The notes: a model not told the origin generated them from the sequence alone. 20,558 nucleotides of DNA from Gallionella sp. UBA4737 (GCA_002403995.1 DHIV01000130.1:18877-39434); one strand, 5' to 3'. Numbered from the stretch's first letter, positions 1 through 6,567 are shown. Made by a program: numbers and translations.

Positions 1-292
1 CGATCAGCACCGCCGCCATCAGCAGATAATCCGCTGCGAGTTCCAGGCGATGCTTCTGCATCATCTCGATGTAGCTCATGTACTGGCGGGTCAATTCCGC
101 CATCGGGATATCAAGCACGTCGAGGTTGTGCTTGCGGATCAGGTACAGCAACAGATCCAGCGGCCCCTGGAAGGTTTCCAGCACCAGTTCCAGCGCATCC
201 GGCGGGATGTACAGATCCTGAGGGAATTCCAGCATCGGCTCGCCATGGATACGGGCCAGCGGTGCGGGGGAGTGAATATCTGTCTGGGTCAT
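1..292 (-). CDS. scpA: Segregation and condensation protein A (ScpA), N-terminal part, cut by the window edge
   Basis: ScpA is the kleisin subunit that bridges SMC heads and binds ScpB in the bacterial chromosome condensation complex. Reading from the ATG at 292, 97 codons are visible before the window ends. The stretch FQGPLDLLLYLIRKHNLDV, followed by DIPMAELTRQYMSYIE, is the characteristic ScpA N-terminal region that contacts the SMC neck. The first ~30 residues form a Pro-rich leader, as in many betaproteobacterial ScpA. The gene starts 6 bp after the stop of the small Cys-rich gene, so it is probably in the same transcript as trpS. scpB would be expected further downstream, outside the window. 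The rest of the protein cannot be judged. Confidence 0.93.
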   Translation of the reverse strand, partial: MTQTDIHSPAPLARIHGEPMLEFPQDLYIPPDALELVLETFQGPLDLLLYLIRKHNLDVLDIPMAELTRQYMSYIEMMQKHRLELAADYLLMAAVLI

Positions 293-298
293 ATCGGG

Positions 299-511
299 TC
301 AGTGGGTACAGCAACCACGTTGCAATTGAATCGGCGGGCACGGCATGGTACCAAACGAACAGAACACGCAGCAATCGCCTGATTTCGGGCGCAGCACGGT
401 ATGGCACCCGGTGCATTCGTAGAAAAACTGGCATGCATCTTCCGGCATCGTTTCTTCCTTGACCGTGCCGCAGTGTGGACAGGTGATCGTCGATTGCAGG
501 ATGGCTTTCAT
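299..511 (-). CDS. Small Cys-rich putative metal-binding protein with GDCCVFC motif
   Basis: A 70-residue protein of unknown function with 11 cysteines (positions 11, 14, 27, 33, 36, 47, 48, 51, 58, 67, 68). It has a CPHC knuckle, a CTGC knuckle and the block GDCCVFCSFGTMPCPP. I recognise this block from a family of uncharacterised small proteobacterial proteins, some of them near metal-handling genes. The paired CxxC knuckles suggest one or two zinc-ribbon-like metal sites (inference). The chosen ATG at 511 lies 4 bp beyond the trpS stop. An in-frame ATG at 523, overlapping the trpS end, would add four residues, and neither has a strong ribosome binding site. The gene sits between trpS and scpA and is probably cotranscribed with both. 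It has no signal peptide or membrane segment. Confidence 0.8.
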   Translation of the reverse strand: MKAILQSTITCPHCGTVKEETMPEDACQFFYECTGCHTVLRPKSGDCCVFCSFGTMPCPPIQLQRGCCTH

Positions 512-515
512 GGGC

Positions 516-1718
516 TCAGCCATAGCTGATCCCCATCGCCTCGCGCACATCGCGCATGGTTTCCGCAGCCAGCTTGCGTGCCTTTTCGCAACCGTCGGCG
601 ATGATGTTGCGCACCAGCGCCGGGTCATCGAGGTACAGTTGTGCGCGTTCGCGCATCGGGCGCAGCTCCTCCAGCACCGCATCGATCACCGGCTGTTTGC
701 ATTCGATGCAACCGATGCCCGCGCTCTTGCAGCCCCGCGCCACCCATTGTTTCGTATCCTCGCTGGAATATATCTGGTGCAACGGCCACACCGGGCACCT
801 GTCAGGATCGCCGGCATCGCTGCGGCGGATGCGCGCCGGATCGGTCGGCATGGTGCGGATCTTCTTGCTCACGCTGGCCTCGTCTTCACGCAAGGTGATG
901 GTGTTGTTGTAGGACTTGGACATCTTCTGCCCGTCCAGGCCGGGCATCTTCGATGCGGCGGTGAGCATGGCTTGCGGCTCGGACAGGATCATCTTGCCAC
1001 CGCCTTCGAGATAACCGAACAGCCGTTCGCGGTCGCCGTGGCTCAGGTTCTGTTGCTCGTCCAGCAGGGATTTTGCGGATTCCAGCGCCTCATCGTCGCC
1101 CTGCTCCTGAAAACGGATGCGCAGTTCGTGATACAGCTTGGCTTTTTTGCCGCCGAGTTTTTTGACCGCGGTCTCGGCTTTCTCTTCGAAGCCCGCTTCG
1201 CGCCCGTAAATGTGATTGAATCGGCGCGCGATCTCGCGGGTGAATTCGATATGCGGCACCTGGTCTTCCCCAACCGGCACCTGGGTGGCGCGATAGATCA
1301 GGATGTCCGCGCTTTGCAGCAGCGGATAGCCGAGAAAACCATAAGTGTTCAGGTCTTTTTCGGCAAGTTTTTCCTGCTGGTCCTTGTAGGTCGGCACGCG
1401 CTCCAGCCAGCCCAGCGGCGTGATCATCGACAGCAGCAGATGCAGCTCGGCATGTTCCGGCACCCTGGATTGGATGAACAGCGTGGCGCGCGCCGGATTG
1501 ACGCCGGCGGCCAGCCAGTCCACCACCATGTCCCACACGCTTTGTTCGATGACTTGCGGCGTGTCGTAATGGGTGGTCAGCGCGTGCCAGTCGGCCACGA
1601 AGAACAGGCATTCATATTCGTTCTGCATCCGCACCCAATTTTTCAGCACCCCGTGGTAATGCCCCAGATGCAAACTTCCGGTGGGCCGCATACCCGACAA
1701 CACGCGATCAGCAAACAT
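516..1718 (-). CDS. trpS: Tryptophanyl-tRNA synthetase, long form with putative Fe-S cysteine motif
   Basis: Class Ic synthetase charging tRNA-Trp with tryptophan in the cytoplasm. The HIGH-type signature is TGSLHLGHYHG (residues 13-23), and KMSKS is at 265-269. At 400 residues it is longer than E. coli TrpRS (334). The extra length is mainly a charged insert around residues 172-255, ahead of the KMSKS loop, a form I associate with Betaproteobacteria. The C-terminal domain has Cys308, Cys330, Cys337 and Cys340, spaced C-x21-C-x6-C-x2-C. This is nearly the C-x22-C-x6-C-x2-C pattern reported for the [4Fe-4S] cluster near the anticodon-binding region of Thermotoga maritima TrpRS. The ATG lies 2 bp after the stop of the upstream M50 protease gene, so the two are translationally close. 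No trp attenuator is visible. Confidence 0.97.
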   Translation of the reverse strand: MFADRVLSGMRPTGSLHLGHYHGVLKNWVRMQNEYECLFFVADWHALTTHYDTPQVIEQSVWDMVVDWLAAGVNPARATLFIQSRVPEHAELHLLLSMITPLGWLERVPTYKDQQEKLAEKDLNTYGFLGYPLLQSADILIYRATQVPVGEDQVPHIEFTREIARRFNHIYGREAGFEEKAETAVKKLGGKKAKLYHELRIRFQEQGDDEALESAKSLLDEQQNLSHGDRERLFGYLEGGGKMILSEPQAMLTAASKMPGLDGQKMSKSYNNTITLREDEASVSKKIRTMPTDPARIRRSDAGDPDRCPVWPLHQIYSSEDTKQWVARGCKSAGIGCIECKQPVIDAVLEELRPMRERAQLYLDDPALVRNIIADGCEKARKLAAETMRDVREAMGISYG

Positions 1719-1720
1719 GA

Positions 1721-2368
1721 TTAAATTCCAAATAAGGACGAAAGCAATTTGAACATCAACCCGATCAACGGCGAGAGTATAAAACTTAACACCGGCGTCA
1801 TCGCCAGAAAAATCAGGATGAACATGCCATAAGGCTCGATCTTCGCCAGTTGAAATGCCTGGCGATGCGGCAACAAACTGACCGCGACGCGCCCGCCATC
1901 CAGCGGCGGCAGCGGCAACAGGTTCAGCACCATCAGCACGACGTTTATTTTAATCCCCCACATCGCCATACCCAACATCGGGTCGGCAAAATAATTTTCC
2001 GGGAACATCAGCCCCATCTTGTAGACCAACGCCCAACCCAGCGCCATGACCAGATTCGAAGCCGGACCCGCGATCGCGACCCACAGCATATCTTTTTTAG
2101 GATTACGCAGCGCGGCGAAATTGACCGGCACCGGCTTGGCCCAGCCGAACAGGATACCGCCCATCCACAGGGTGAGCAACGGCAATATTACCGTACCGAA
2201 CGGATCGATATGATGCAGCGGATTGAGGCTGATGCGCCCCGTCTTGTCGGCGGTCATGTCGCCGAAATGCCGCGCCACATAGCCGTGCGCCGCTTCATGC
2301 AGCGTGATCGCGAACAGCACAGGTATGGCTGCAAGGGCTACAGTTTGTATCAGTTGGTCGATTTGCAT
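1721..2368 (-). CDS. Site-2 protease family (M50) integral membrane zinc metalloprotease
   Basis: A 215-residue polytopic membrane protein of the compact S2P/M50 group without PDZ domains. The zinc motif is H24-E25-A-A-H28 in the first membrane segment, and the third ligand is Asp157 in LNLLPLPPLDGG (148-159). The GPASN block at 101-105 is also typical. Such proteins cleave substrates within the membrane, but the substrate of this small family is generally unknown, so no specific role is assigned. The start is supported by AGGA 5 nt before the ATG. It lies 21 bp after yciO and 2 bp before trpS. The order yciO, M50 protease, trpS, scpA recurs in Betaproteobacteria, as far as I recall. Confidence 0.93.
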   Translation of the reverse strand: MQIDQLIQTVALAAIPVLFAITLHEAAHGYVARHFGDMTADKTGRISLNPLHHIDPFGTVILPLLTLWMGGILFGWAKPVPVNFAALRNPKKDMLWVAIAGPASNLVMALGWALVYKMGLMFPENYFADPMLGMAMWGIKINVVLMVLNLLPLPPLDGGRVAVSLLPHRQAFQLAKIEPYGMFILIFLAMTPVLSFILSPLIGLMFKLLSSLFGI

Positions 2369-2389
2369 CAGGTTCCTGTCAAGTTCAAA

Positions 2390-3019
2390 TTAAGCTTCAA
2401 TTCCAAACGGGGCGATAACGCCCTTGCCGCGCCTCACCAGCACCGGCACAGCGCCGGTCAAATCAATCACGGTGGTGAAATCCATGCCCACGGCACCGCC
2501 GTCGATCACCAGGTCAACCCGTTTTTCCAGCACGTCGCGTATGTGTTCGGCGTCGTTCAGCGGCCCCTCCTCTTCCGGCAGGATCAGCGTGGAACTGGAT
2601 ATCGGCTCCCCCAGTTCCTCCAGCAAGGCCAGCGCCACCGGATGATCCGGGATGCGGATGCCGATGGTGCTGCGCTTGGGATGCTGCAAACGTTTCGGCA
2701 CTTCCTTGGTCGCCTCCAGGATAAAGGTGTAGCTGCCCGGCGTGTTGTTCTTGAGCAGCCGGAACTGCACGTTGTCCACTCGCGCATAGCGCGAGATTTC
2801 CGACAGGTCGCGGCACATCAGGGTCATATGATGATGCTCGTCCAGCTTGCGTATCTGGCGGATGCGCGCCACGGCTTCCTTGTCATCGAGATGGCAGCCC
2901 AGCGCATAGCAGGAATCAGTGGGGTATACCACGACCCCGCCGTTACGCAGCACTTCAGCCGCCTGGCGTATCAGGCGCGGGTTAGGATTGTCAGGGTGGA
3001 TAGTAAAAAATTGCGACAT
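2390..3019 (-). CDS. yciO: YciO-type YrdC/Sua5-domain protein
   Basis: A single YrdC-like domain of 209 residues, lacking the extra C-terminal Sua5 domain. The N-terminus MSQFFTIHPDNPNPRL closely matches E. coli YciO, which fixes the ATG. VVYPTDSCYALGC, LMCRDLSE and KNNTPGSYTFIL are YciO-type blocks. The related TsaC/Sua5 enzymes make threonylcarbamoyl-AMP for the tRNA t6A modification. YciO is a paralog that does not simply replace TsaC, so a t6A role should not be assumed here. In E. coli yciO is next to yciV (rnm), as in this window. Here an inserted palindromic element separates them and reaches to 1 bp from the yciO ATG. The only ribosome binding site candidate, GAG before TTTT-ATG, lies in the element's terminal repeat. 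Confidence 0.93.
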   Translation of the reverse strand: MSQFFTIHPDNPNPRLIRQAAEVLRNGGVVVYPTDSCYALGCHLDDKEAVARIRQIRKLDEHHHMTLMCRDLSEISRYARVDNVQFRLLKNNTPGSYTFILEATKEVPKRLQHPKRSTIGIRIPDHPVALALLEELGEPISSSTLILPEEEGPLNDAEHIRDVLEKRVDLVIDGGAVGMDFTTVIDLTGAVPVLVRRGKGVIAPFGIEA

Positions 3020-3139
3020 AAAACTCAGATTTCATCCCAACTGCTGCGTTGCGAAAAAAATTTCTTGCTTACATATAAACCATATGCGGCGCGGCGAAAT
3101 TTTTTCCGCGCCTTGCATTTGGGCGAACTCTGAATTTTT
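3020..3139. repeat. Palindromic intergenic element, copy A
   Basis: A 120-bp element almost identical to copy B (4348-4467): by eye 113 of 120 positions match, with no gaps. Its ends form imperfect inverted repeats. The left end reads AAAACTCAGATTTCATCCCA and the right end, reverse-complemented, reads AAAAATTCAGAGTTCGCCCA. An inner hairpin pairs ATGC-GGCGCGG with CCGCGCC-TT-GCAT across an A/T-rich loop. There is no coding capacity and no transposase nearby, so it resembles a non-autonomous MITE- or REP-like element. It fills most of the gap between the RNase AM gene and yciO and ends next to the yciO ATG. Confidence 0.85.
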
Positions 3140-3167
3140 CGAGGCCCATTTTCAAAAGTTCTATTTA

Positions 3168-4025
3168 TCATGTTGCTGCTTGCCATGCTTCCCAAACCGG
3201 ACGGCAGCCCAGCGGAAAATCCGGCAGCCTTCCCATGTCCCGCCAACTCTCTCCCGGCCCGTGAAAATCCGAACCGCACGAAGCCAGCAGATCGAATTCC
3301 CCGGCATAGCGCGCAAATTCCGCATACTGTTCCGGCGTATGGCTGCCGGTCACCACTTCTATCGCCTGCCCGCCGAGCTCGACGAACTCGGCCAGCAATT
3401 CGTGCATGGTCTTCTTGCCCATGCCGTTGCGCCCGGTCATATAGCGGCCCGGGTGTGCCAGCACCGCCACCCCGCCGCTGCCGCGTATCCAGCCGACCGC
3501 ATCGGCCAATACCGCCCACTGATGCGGCACATAACCGGGTTTGCCCTTTACCAGGTAGCGGTTGAACACGCTCTTCACATCTTTGCAATGCCCGGCCTCG
3601 ACCAGATAACGCGCGAAATGGGTGCGGCCTATCATGTTGGGATTTCCCGCAAATTGATACGCCCCTTGCAGCACACCGCCGATGCCGGCTTTGGCCAGTT
3701 CATCTGACATTTTTCGCGCACGCTCGCCGCGCCCGCTGCGCACACTGCGCAAGCCTTCCGCCAGCGGCGGGTAATCCGGGTTGATACCCAGGCCGACGAT
3801 GTGCAAGGTATGGCTGCGCCAAGACACGGAGATCTCCACTCCGTTGATGAAGGTCATGCCGTGTTGCGCGGCGGCGGCACGCGCTTCGACCAGCCCATCC
3901 ACGTCATCGTGGTCGGTCAGCGCCAGCACCTTCACGCCGCGCCCGGCGGCGCGATTCGCCAGTTCGGTGGGAGTCAGCGTACCGTCGGAAATATTGGAAT
4001 GGCAATGCAGATCGTAATCAAGCAT
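3168..4025 (-). CDS. rnm: PHP-domain 5'-3' exoribonuclease / 3',5'-nucleotide bisphosphate phosphatase (RNase AM, YciV type)
   Basis: A 285-residue metal-dependent PHP phosphoesterase. Visible ligands are H7-x-H9 and D14 in LHCHSNISDG, D38-H39 in LTDHD, E64 in GVEIS, HPGRY in the third motif, and D253-x-H255 in GSDFH. Internal blocks GKPGYVPHQW and AVLAHPGRY match E. coli YciV (RNase AM), which trims 5' ends of rRNA precursors. Related betaproteobacterial enzymes hydrolyse 3',5'-bisphosphonucleotides. The ATG at 4025 overlaps the rnfH stop by one base (TGATG); a TTG one codon earlier is a less likely start. Element A lies downstream, between this gene and yciO, its usual neighbour. Confidence 0.92.
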   Translation of the reverse strand: MLDYDLHCHSNISDGTLTPTELANRAAGRGVKVLALTDHDDVDGLVEARAAAAQHGMTFINGVEISVSWRSHTLHIVGLGINPDYPPLAEGLRSVRSGRGERARKMSDELAKAGIGGVLQGAYQFAGNPNMIGRTHFARYLVEAGHCKDVKSVFNRYLVKGKPGYVPHQWAVLADAVGWIRGSGGVAVLAHPGRYMTGRNGMGKKTMHELLAEFVELGGQAIEVVTGSHTPEQYAEFARYAGEFDLLASCGSDFHGPGESWRDMGRLPDFPLGCRPVWEAWQAAT

Positions 4026-4336
4026 CAAGCGTCACCGCCGCCTTTCTTCATGACCTTCCCCTCTTCGGCACGCTTGCGGCGCACCTCCTTGGGGTCGGCG
4101 ATCAGCGGACGATAGATCTCGATGCGATCCTTGTCGCGCAGCATGGCATCGGCCTTGGTCAGCTTGCCGAATATGCCCAGCTTGTTTTTGTCCAGATCGA
4201 TTTCGGGATGTTTGTCGAGCACGCCGCTGGCATGAATGGCTCCAGCGACGGTCGTCCCCGCAGGCACAGACTTCCTGAGCAAGGTTTGCTCGTCAGGCAG
4301 GGCATATACCACTTCGATATTGATCTTGTCGTTCAC
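4025..4336 (-). CDS. rnfH: RnfH/RatB family protein (UPF0125), GTG start
   Basis: A 103-residue ubiquitin-like-fold protein of the RnfH family (E. coli member RatB/YfjF). Typical blocks are IEVVYALPDEQTL near the start, the GIFGKLTKADAMLRDKDRIEIYRPL core, and a basic tail (DPKEVRRKRAEE). The molecular function is not established. The name comes from presence in some rnf electron-transport clusters, but this copy is in the ratA-smpB context known from E. coli. The start is GTG at 4336, with AGAGG 5 nt upstream. That AGAGG lies in the terminal repeat of palindromic element B. The stop overlaps the next ATG by one base, indicating coupling with the RNase AM gene. Confidence 0.93.
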   Translation of the reverse strand: MNDKINIEVVYALPDEQTLLRKSVPAGTTVAGAIHASGVLDKHPEIDLDKNKLGIFGKLTKADAMLRDKDRIEIYRPLIADPKEVRRKRAEEGKVMKKGGGDA

Positions 4337-4341
4337 GGGAA

Positions 4342-4346
4342 CCTCT
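4342..4346 (-). promoter_or_regulatory. Ribosome binding site of rnfH within the element B terminal repeat
   Basis: AGAGG on the minus strand, 5 nt before the GTG start of rnfH. The same five bases are the outermost part of element B's inverted end (CCTCT at the left, AGAGG at the right, 4468-4472). The translation signal therefore appears to be supplied by, or base-paired within, the element. Confidence 0.6.
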
Positions 4347-4472
4347 CAAAATTCATATTTCATCCCAACTGCTGTGTTGCGTAAAATATTTCTTGCTTAC
4401 ATATAACCCATATGCGGCGCGGCGAAATTTTTCCCGCGCCTTGCATTTGGGCGAACTCTGAATTTTTAGAGG
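4342..4472. repeat. Palindromic intergenic element, copy B
   Basis: Second copy of the element at 3020-3139, in the same orientation. The 120-bp core is 4348-4467. Here the inverted ends extend further: the left CCTCTCAAAATTCA matches the reverse complement of the right end, CCTCTAAAAATTCA. The inner hairpin GGCGCGG/CCGCGCC, flanked by ATGC and GCAT, is intact. The element fills the ratA-rnfH gap and ends 5 bp before the rnfH GTG. An open frame beginning inside it on the plus strand (4412) is not considered a gene. Confidence 0.87.
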
Positions 4473-4477
4473 CCCCC

Positions 4478-4915
4478 TCATGCATTCTTGTAAACCTTTT
4501 CTGCTCGTTTGATAAAAGCATCCACAAAATTGTTGGCTATATAGTGAAACACCGGCCCGACCATTTTCTCCAGCAGTTTGCTGGAGAACTCGTAGTGCAG
4601 GCGAAACTCTATTTTACAGGCAGACTCGCTCAACGGGATAAATCGCCAACTGCCATCCAGATGTTTAAACGGCCCATGCTGCAAAGTCATGGCTATCTGG
4701 TGCGGCGGCGTACGGACATTTTCGGTGGTGAAACTCTGCTTGATATGGTGATAATCGATGTGCACCGTGGCATGCACCTGAGCGCCTTCCAGCTCGGCGA
4801 CGCTGGCACCTCCGCACCATGGCAAAAACTTCGGATAATCTTCCACACGGTCGACCAATACAAACATCTGCTCTGCACTGTACGGAACCAGCACTGTTTT
4901 TTCCACTAACGCCAT
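4478..4915 (-). CDS. ratA: RatA / Coq10-like START-domain protein
   Basis: A 145-residue START/Coq10-type lipid-binding-fold protein, the same length as the typical RatA family. Visible blocks are VPYSAEQMFVLVDRVEDYPKF, FLPWCGG, and a C-terminal amphipathic helix LLEKMVGPVFHYIANNFVDA. E. coli RatA was described as blocking 70S ribosome formation. The wider Coq10 family binds ubiquinone or its precursors, so either role is possible. The ATG at 4915 (MALVEKTVLV) matches the family start; a longer reading to 5005 would run over the divergent smpB start. It is divergent from smpB, as in E. coli, and is followed by rnfH, from which element B separates it. Confidence 0.92.
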   Translation of the reverse strand: MALVEKTVLVPYSAEQMFVLVDRVEDYPKFLPWCGGASVAELEGAQVHATVHIDYHHIKQSFTTENVRTPPHQIAMTLQHGPFKHLDGSWRFIPLSESACKIEFRLHYEFSSKLLEKMVGPVFHYIANNFVDAFIKRAEKVYKNA

Positions 4916-4959
4916 TGCTTGTCCAAAATGTGGTTCCAAAGGGATGCGATTACAAAGGC

Positions 4960-4968
4960 TGGTAGAAT
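4960..4968 (+). promoter_or_regulatory. Putative extended -10 promoter for smpB-msrA
   Basis: TGGTAGAAT matches the extended -10 pattern TGnTAnnnT, about 30 bp before the smpB ATG and inside the 82-bp gap between the divergent ratA and smpB genes. No good -35 hexamer is present at 16-18 bp. The call is tentative. Confidence 0.35.
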
Positions 4969-4997
4969 AGCCTAACACACCGCAAAACTCACCTGTC

Positions 4998-5447
4998 ATG
5001 AGCATTATTCAAAATAAAAAAGCCTTTCATGAGTACTTCATCGAGGATAAATATGAAGCCGGCATCATGCTGGAAGGCTGGGAAGTCAAGGCCATACGCG
5101 CCGGACGGGCGCAGCTCAAGGAAGCCTATGTCACCGTAAAGGACGGTGCGCTGTATCTGTTCGGCTCGCATATCAGTCCGTTGCTGAATGCTTCCACACA
5201 CATCCACCCCGATCCGGTGCGCACCCGCAAGCTGCTGCTGCACAAACTTGAGATCGACAGACTCATCGGCAAGGTTCAGCGCGCCGGTTATACCCTGATG
5301 CCGCTGGACATGCACTACAAGAATGGCCGCGTCAAACTGGAGATCGGCCTCGCCAAGGGCAAAAAGCAACATGACAAGCGCGCTACCGAAAAGGAAAAAG
5401 ATTCCAAACGTGAAGCTGCGCAAGCCGTGAAAAAGGAGCGTCGTTAG
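4998..5447 (+). CDS. smpB: SsrA (tmRNA)-binding protein SmpB
   Basis: SmpB binds tmRNA and delivers it to stalled ribosomes for trans-translation. The 149-residue protein shows the OB-fold core with NKKAFHEYFIEDKYEAGI, GWEVKAIRAG and HKLEIDRLIGKVQ. The basic C-terminal tail (KGKKQHDKRATEKEKD, then KKERR) enters the empty mRNA channel in the known mechanism. The ATG at 4998 aligns with the family start, but no strong Shine-Dalgarno precedes it. The TAG stop overlaps the AGGAG that serves msrA, so the two genes are probably cotranscribed. No tmRNA gene is visible in the window. Confidence 0.97.
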   Translation: MSIIQNKKAFHEYFIEDKYEAGIMLEGWEVKAIRAGRAQLKEAYVTVKDGALYLFGSHISPLLNASTHIHPDPVRTRKLLLHKLEIDRLIGKVQRAGYTLMPLDMHYKNGRVKLEIGLAKGKKQHDKRATEKEKDSKREAAQAVKKERR

Positions 5448-5455
5448 GAGCAATC

Positions 5456-5977
5456 ATGAATGAGCTTTCCAAATCACAAACCGCTTACCTTGCCGGCGGC
5501 TGTTTCTGGGGCATGGAGGAACTGGTGCGCCAGATTCCAGGCGTGATCGCAACCGAAGTCGGCTACACCGGCGGCGACGCGCCGGATGCGCGCTACGAGC
5601 AGGTGAAGACCGGCAAGACCGGCCATGCCGAATCGCTGAAAGTCATTTTCGACCCACAACGACTCAGCTACCGCCACCTGCTGTTCGAATTTTTCCGCAT
5701 GCACAACCCGACCACGCCCAACCGGCAAGGCAACGACATCGGCACACAATACCGCTCGGCGATCTTTTACCTCGGCGAAGAACAGAAACACAGCGCCGAA
5801 GAAGTCATCAAAACCGTGGATACATCAGGCGACTGGCAAGCCAGAGTCGTCACTGAAGTCGCGCCCTTCAGGGAGTTCTATCGCGCCGAGGATTACCACC
5901 AGAAGTACCTGGTCAAGAATCGCGGCGGCTACACCTGCCACTATGTGCGAAGACCTGATTTAGGCGAGGAGAAGTGA
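5456..5977 (+). CDS. msrA: Peptide methionine (S)-S-oxide reductase MsrA
   Basis: Reduces methionine-S-sulfoxide in proteins and free methionine, using thioredoxin as reductant. GCFWG at residues 15-19 carries the catalytic Cys16. TGGDAPDARYEQVKTGKTGH and NRQGNDIGTQYRSAIFY are family blocks. A single C-terminal cysteine, Cys161 in GYTCHYVR, is the likely resolving residue. At 173 residues it is an MsrA-only protein, with no fused MsrB domain. It begins 8 bp after smpB with a strong AGGAG Shine-Dalgarno (5446-5450). There is no signal peptide, so it is cytoplasmic. It converges with the TPR gene across 55 bp. Confidence 0.97.
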   Translation: MNELSKSQTAYLAGGCFWGMEELVRQIPGVIATEVGYTGGDAPDARYEQVKTGKTGHAESLKVIFDPQRLSYRHLLFEFFRMHNPTTPNRQGNDIGTQYRSAIFYLGEEQKHSAEEVIKTVDTSGDWQARVVTEVAPFREFYRAEDYHQKYLVKNRGGYTCHYVRRPDLGEEK

Positions 5978-6008
5978 CTGAATCAGGGCGGCAAGCATAC
6001 GGCGATTG

Positions 6009-6022
6009 CTCGCCTGCGCGAG
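6009..6022. terminator. Weak hairpin between convergent msrA and TPR gene
   Basis: CTCGC-CTGC-GCGAG forms a 5-bp stem in the 55-bp convergent gap. A short TTT follows on the plus strand. The stem is small and lacks a clear U-tract, so it is only a candidate shared terminator. Confidence 0.3.
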
Positions 6023-6032
6023 TTTCGAATCT

Positions 6033-6458
6033 TCAGTTAACCAACGCCTCTGTTTCCTGCAACAATTCCCGCGCCTTGGCTGCCACATCATGATCAGGAT
6101 TGATCGTCAGCAGTTGTTGCCAGACGGTGCGGGCTTCATTGATATTGTCTTTGGCACGATGCAATAACAAGCCGAGATTCACATAGGCATGACCGAAGCC
6201 CGGATCACGGGCAATCGCCTCACGGAAAGCCTTTTCAGCCAGACTGATATCGTCGTTGCGCCAGTACATCGTGCCAAGATCGGTGCGCACGCCCGGCAGA
6301 TCCGGATTGATATCAAGAGCGCGCTGATAATAGAGGATAGACTGTCCTGCATCACCGTTGTCGTAAAAGATGTTGCCCAGTGATATCGCGGCATCAATAT
6401 CGTTACCATCCTTGTTCAAACGTTCCTTGAGTTGGGCGACAGTATTTGTTGCGTTCAT
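6033..6458 (-). CDS. Tetratricopeptide repeat protein, three TPRs
   Basis: A 141-residue protein built mostly of three TPR units at about residues 22-53, 56-87 and 90-122. The A/Y/P signature positions are clear (SLGNIFYDNGD..ALDINPD; DLGTMYWRNDD..AIARDPG; NLGLLLHRAKD..LLTINPD). TPRs mediate protein-protein contacts, but the partner is not identifiable from sequence. There is no signal peptide or membrane anchor, so it is probably cytoplasmic. The ATG at 6458 is preceded by GGAG at 9 nt; a TTG at 6473 would add five residues and lies too close to that GGAG. The gene has its own likely extended -10 promoter in the 109-bp gap behind it. Confidence 0.88.
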   Translation of the reverse strand: MNATNTVAQLKERLNKDGNDIDAAISLGNIFYDNGDAGQSILYYQRALDINPDLPGVRTDLGTMYWRNDDISLAEKAFREAIARDPGFGHAYVNLGLLLHRAKDNINEARTVWQQLLTINPDHDVAAKARELLQETEALVN

Positions 6459-6543
6459 TGATTGGTTCTCCAAACTTAAAGTTAAATAAAATCCTCAGGC
6501 TATCACTTTGGCAGAAACAGAAAATGCCATAAATCGCACGCCA

Positions 6544-6552
6544 AGTATACCA
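6544..6552 (-). promoter_or_regulatory. Putative extended -10 promoter for the TPR gene
   Basis: On the minus strand TGGTATACT fits the extended -10 consensus TGnTATAnT, with five of six -10 bases. The expected transcript start is about 80 nt before the TPR ATG. The -35 region is poor, which is compatible with an extended -10 promoter. Confidence 0.45.
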
Positions 6553-6567
6553 AAGTCGCGCATCAAA

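Noticed and set aside
459..1724. Long open frame (421 codons) on the plus strand
   Set aside because: It is antisense to trpS, whose motifs are unmistakable. Long antisense frames are common in this GC-rich, codon-biased DNA.
4412..4909. Plus-strand open frame beginning MRRGEIFPAPCIWANSEF
   Set aside because: It starts inside palindromic element B and runs antisense through ratA. Element A gives nearly the same peptide, so it is a by-product of the repeat.
6018..6033. TTTCGAATC resembling a tRNA T-loop
   Set aside because: The flanking bases do not form a T-stem and the 55-bp gap is too short for a tRNA.
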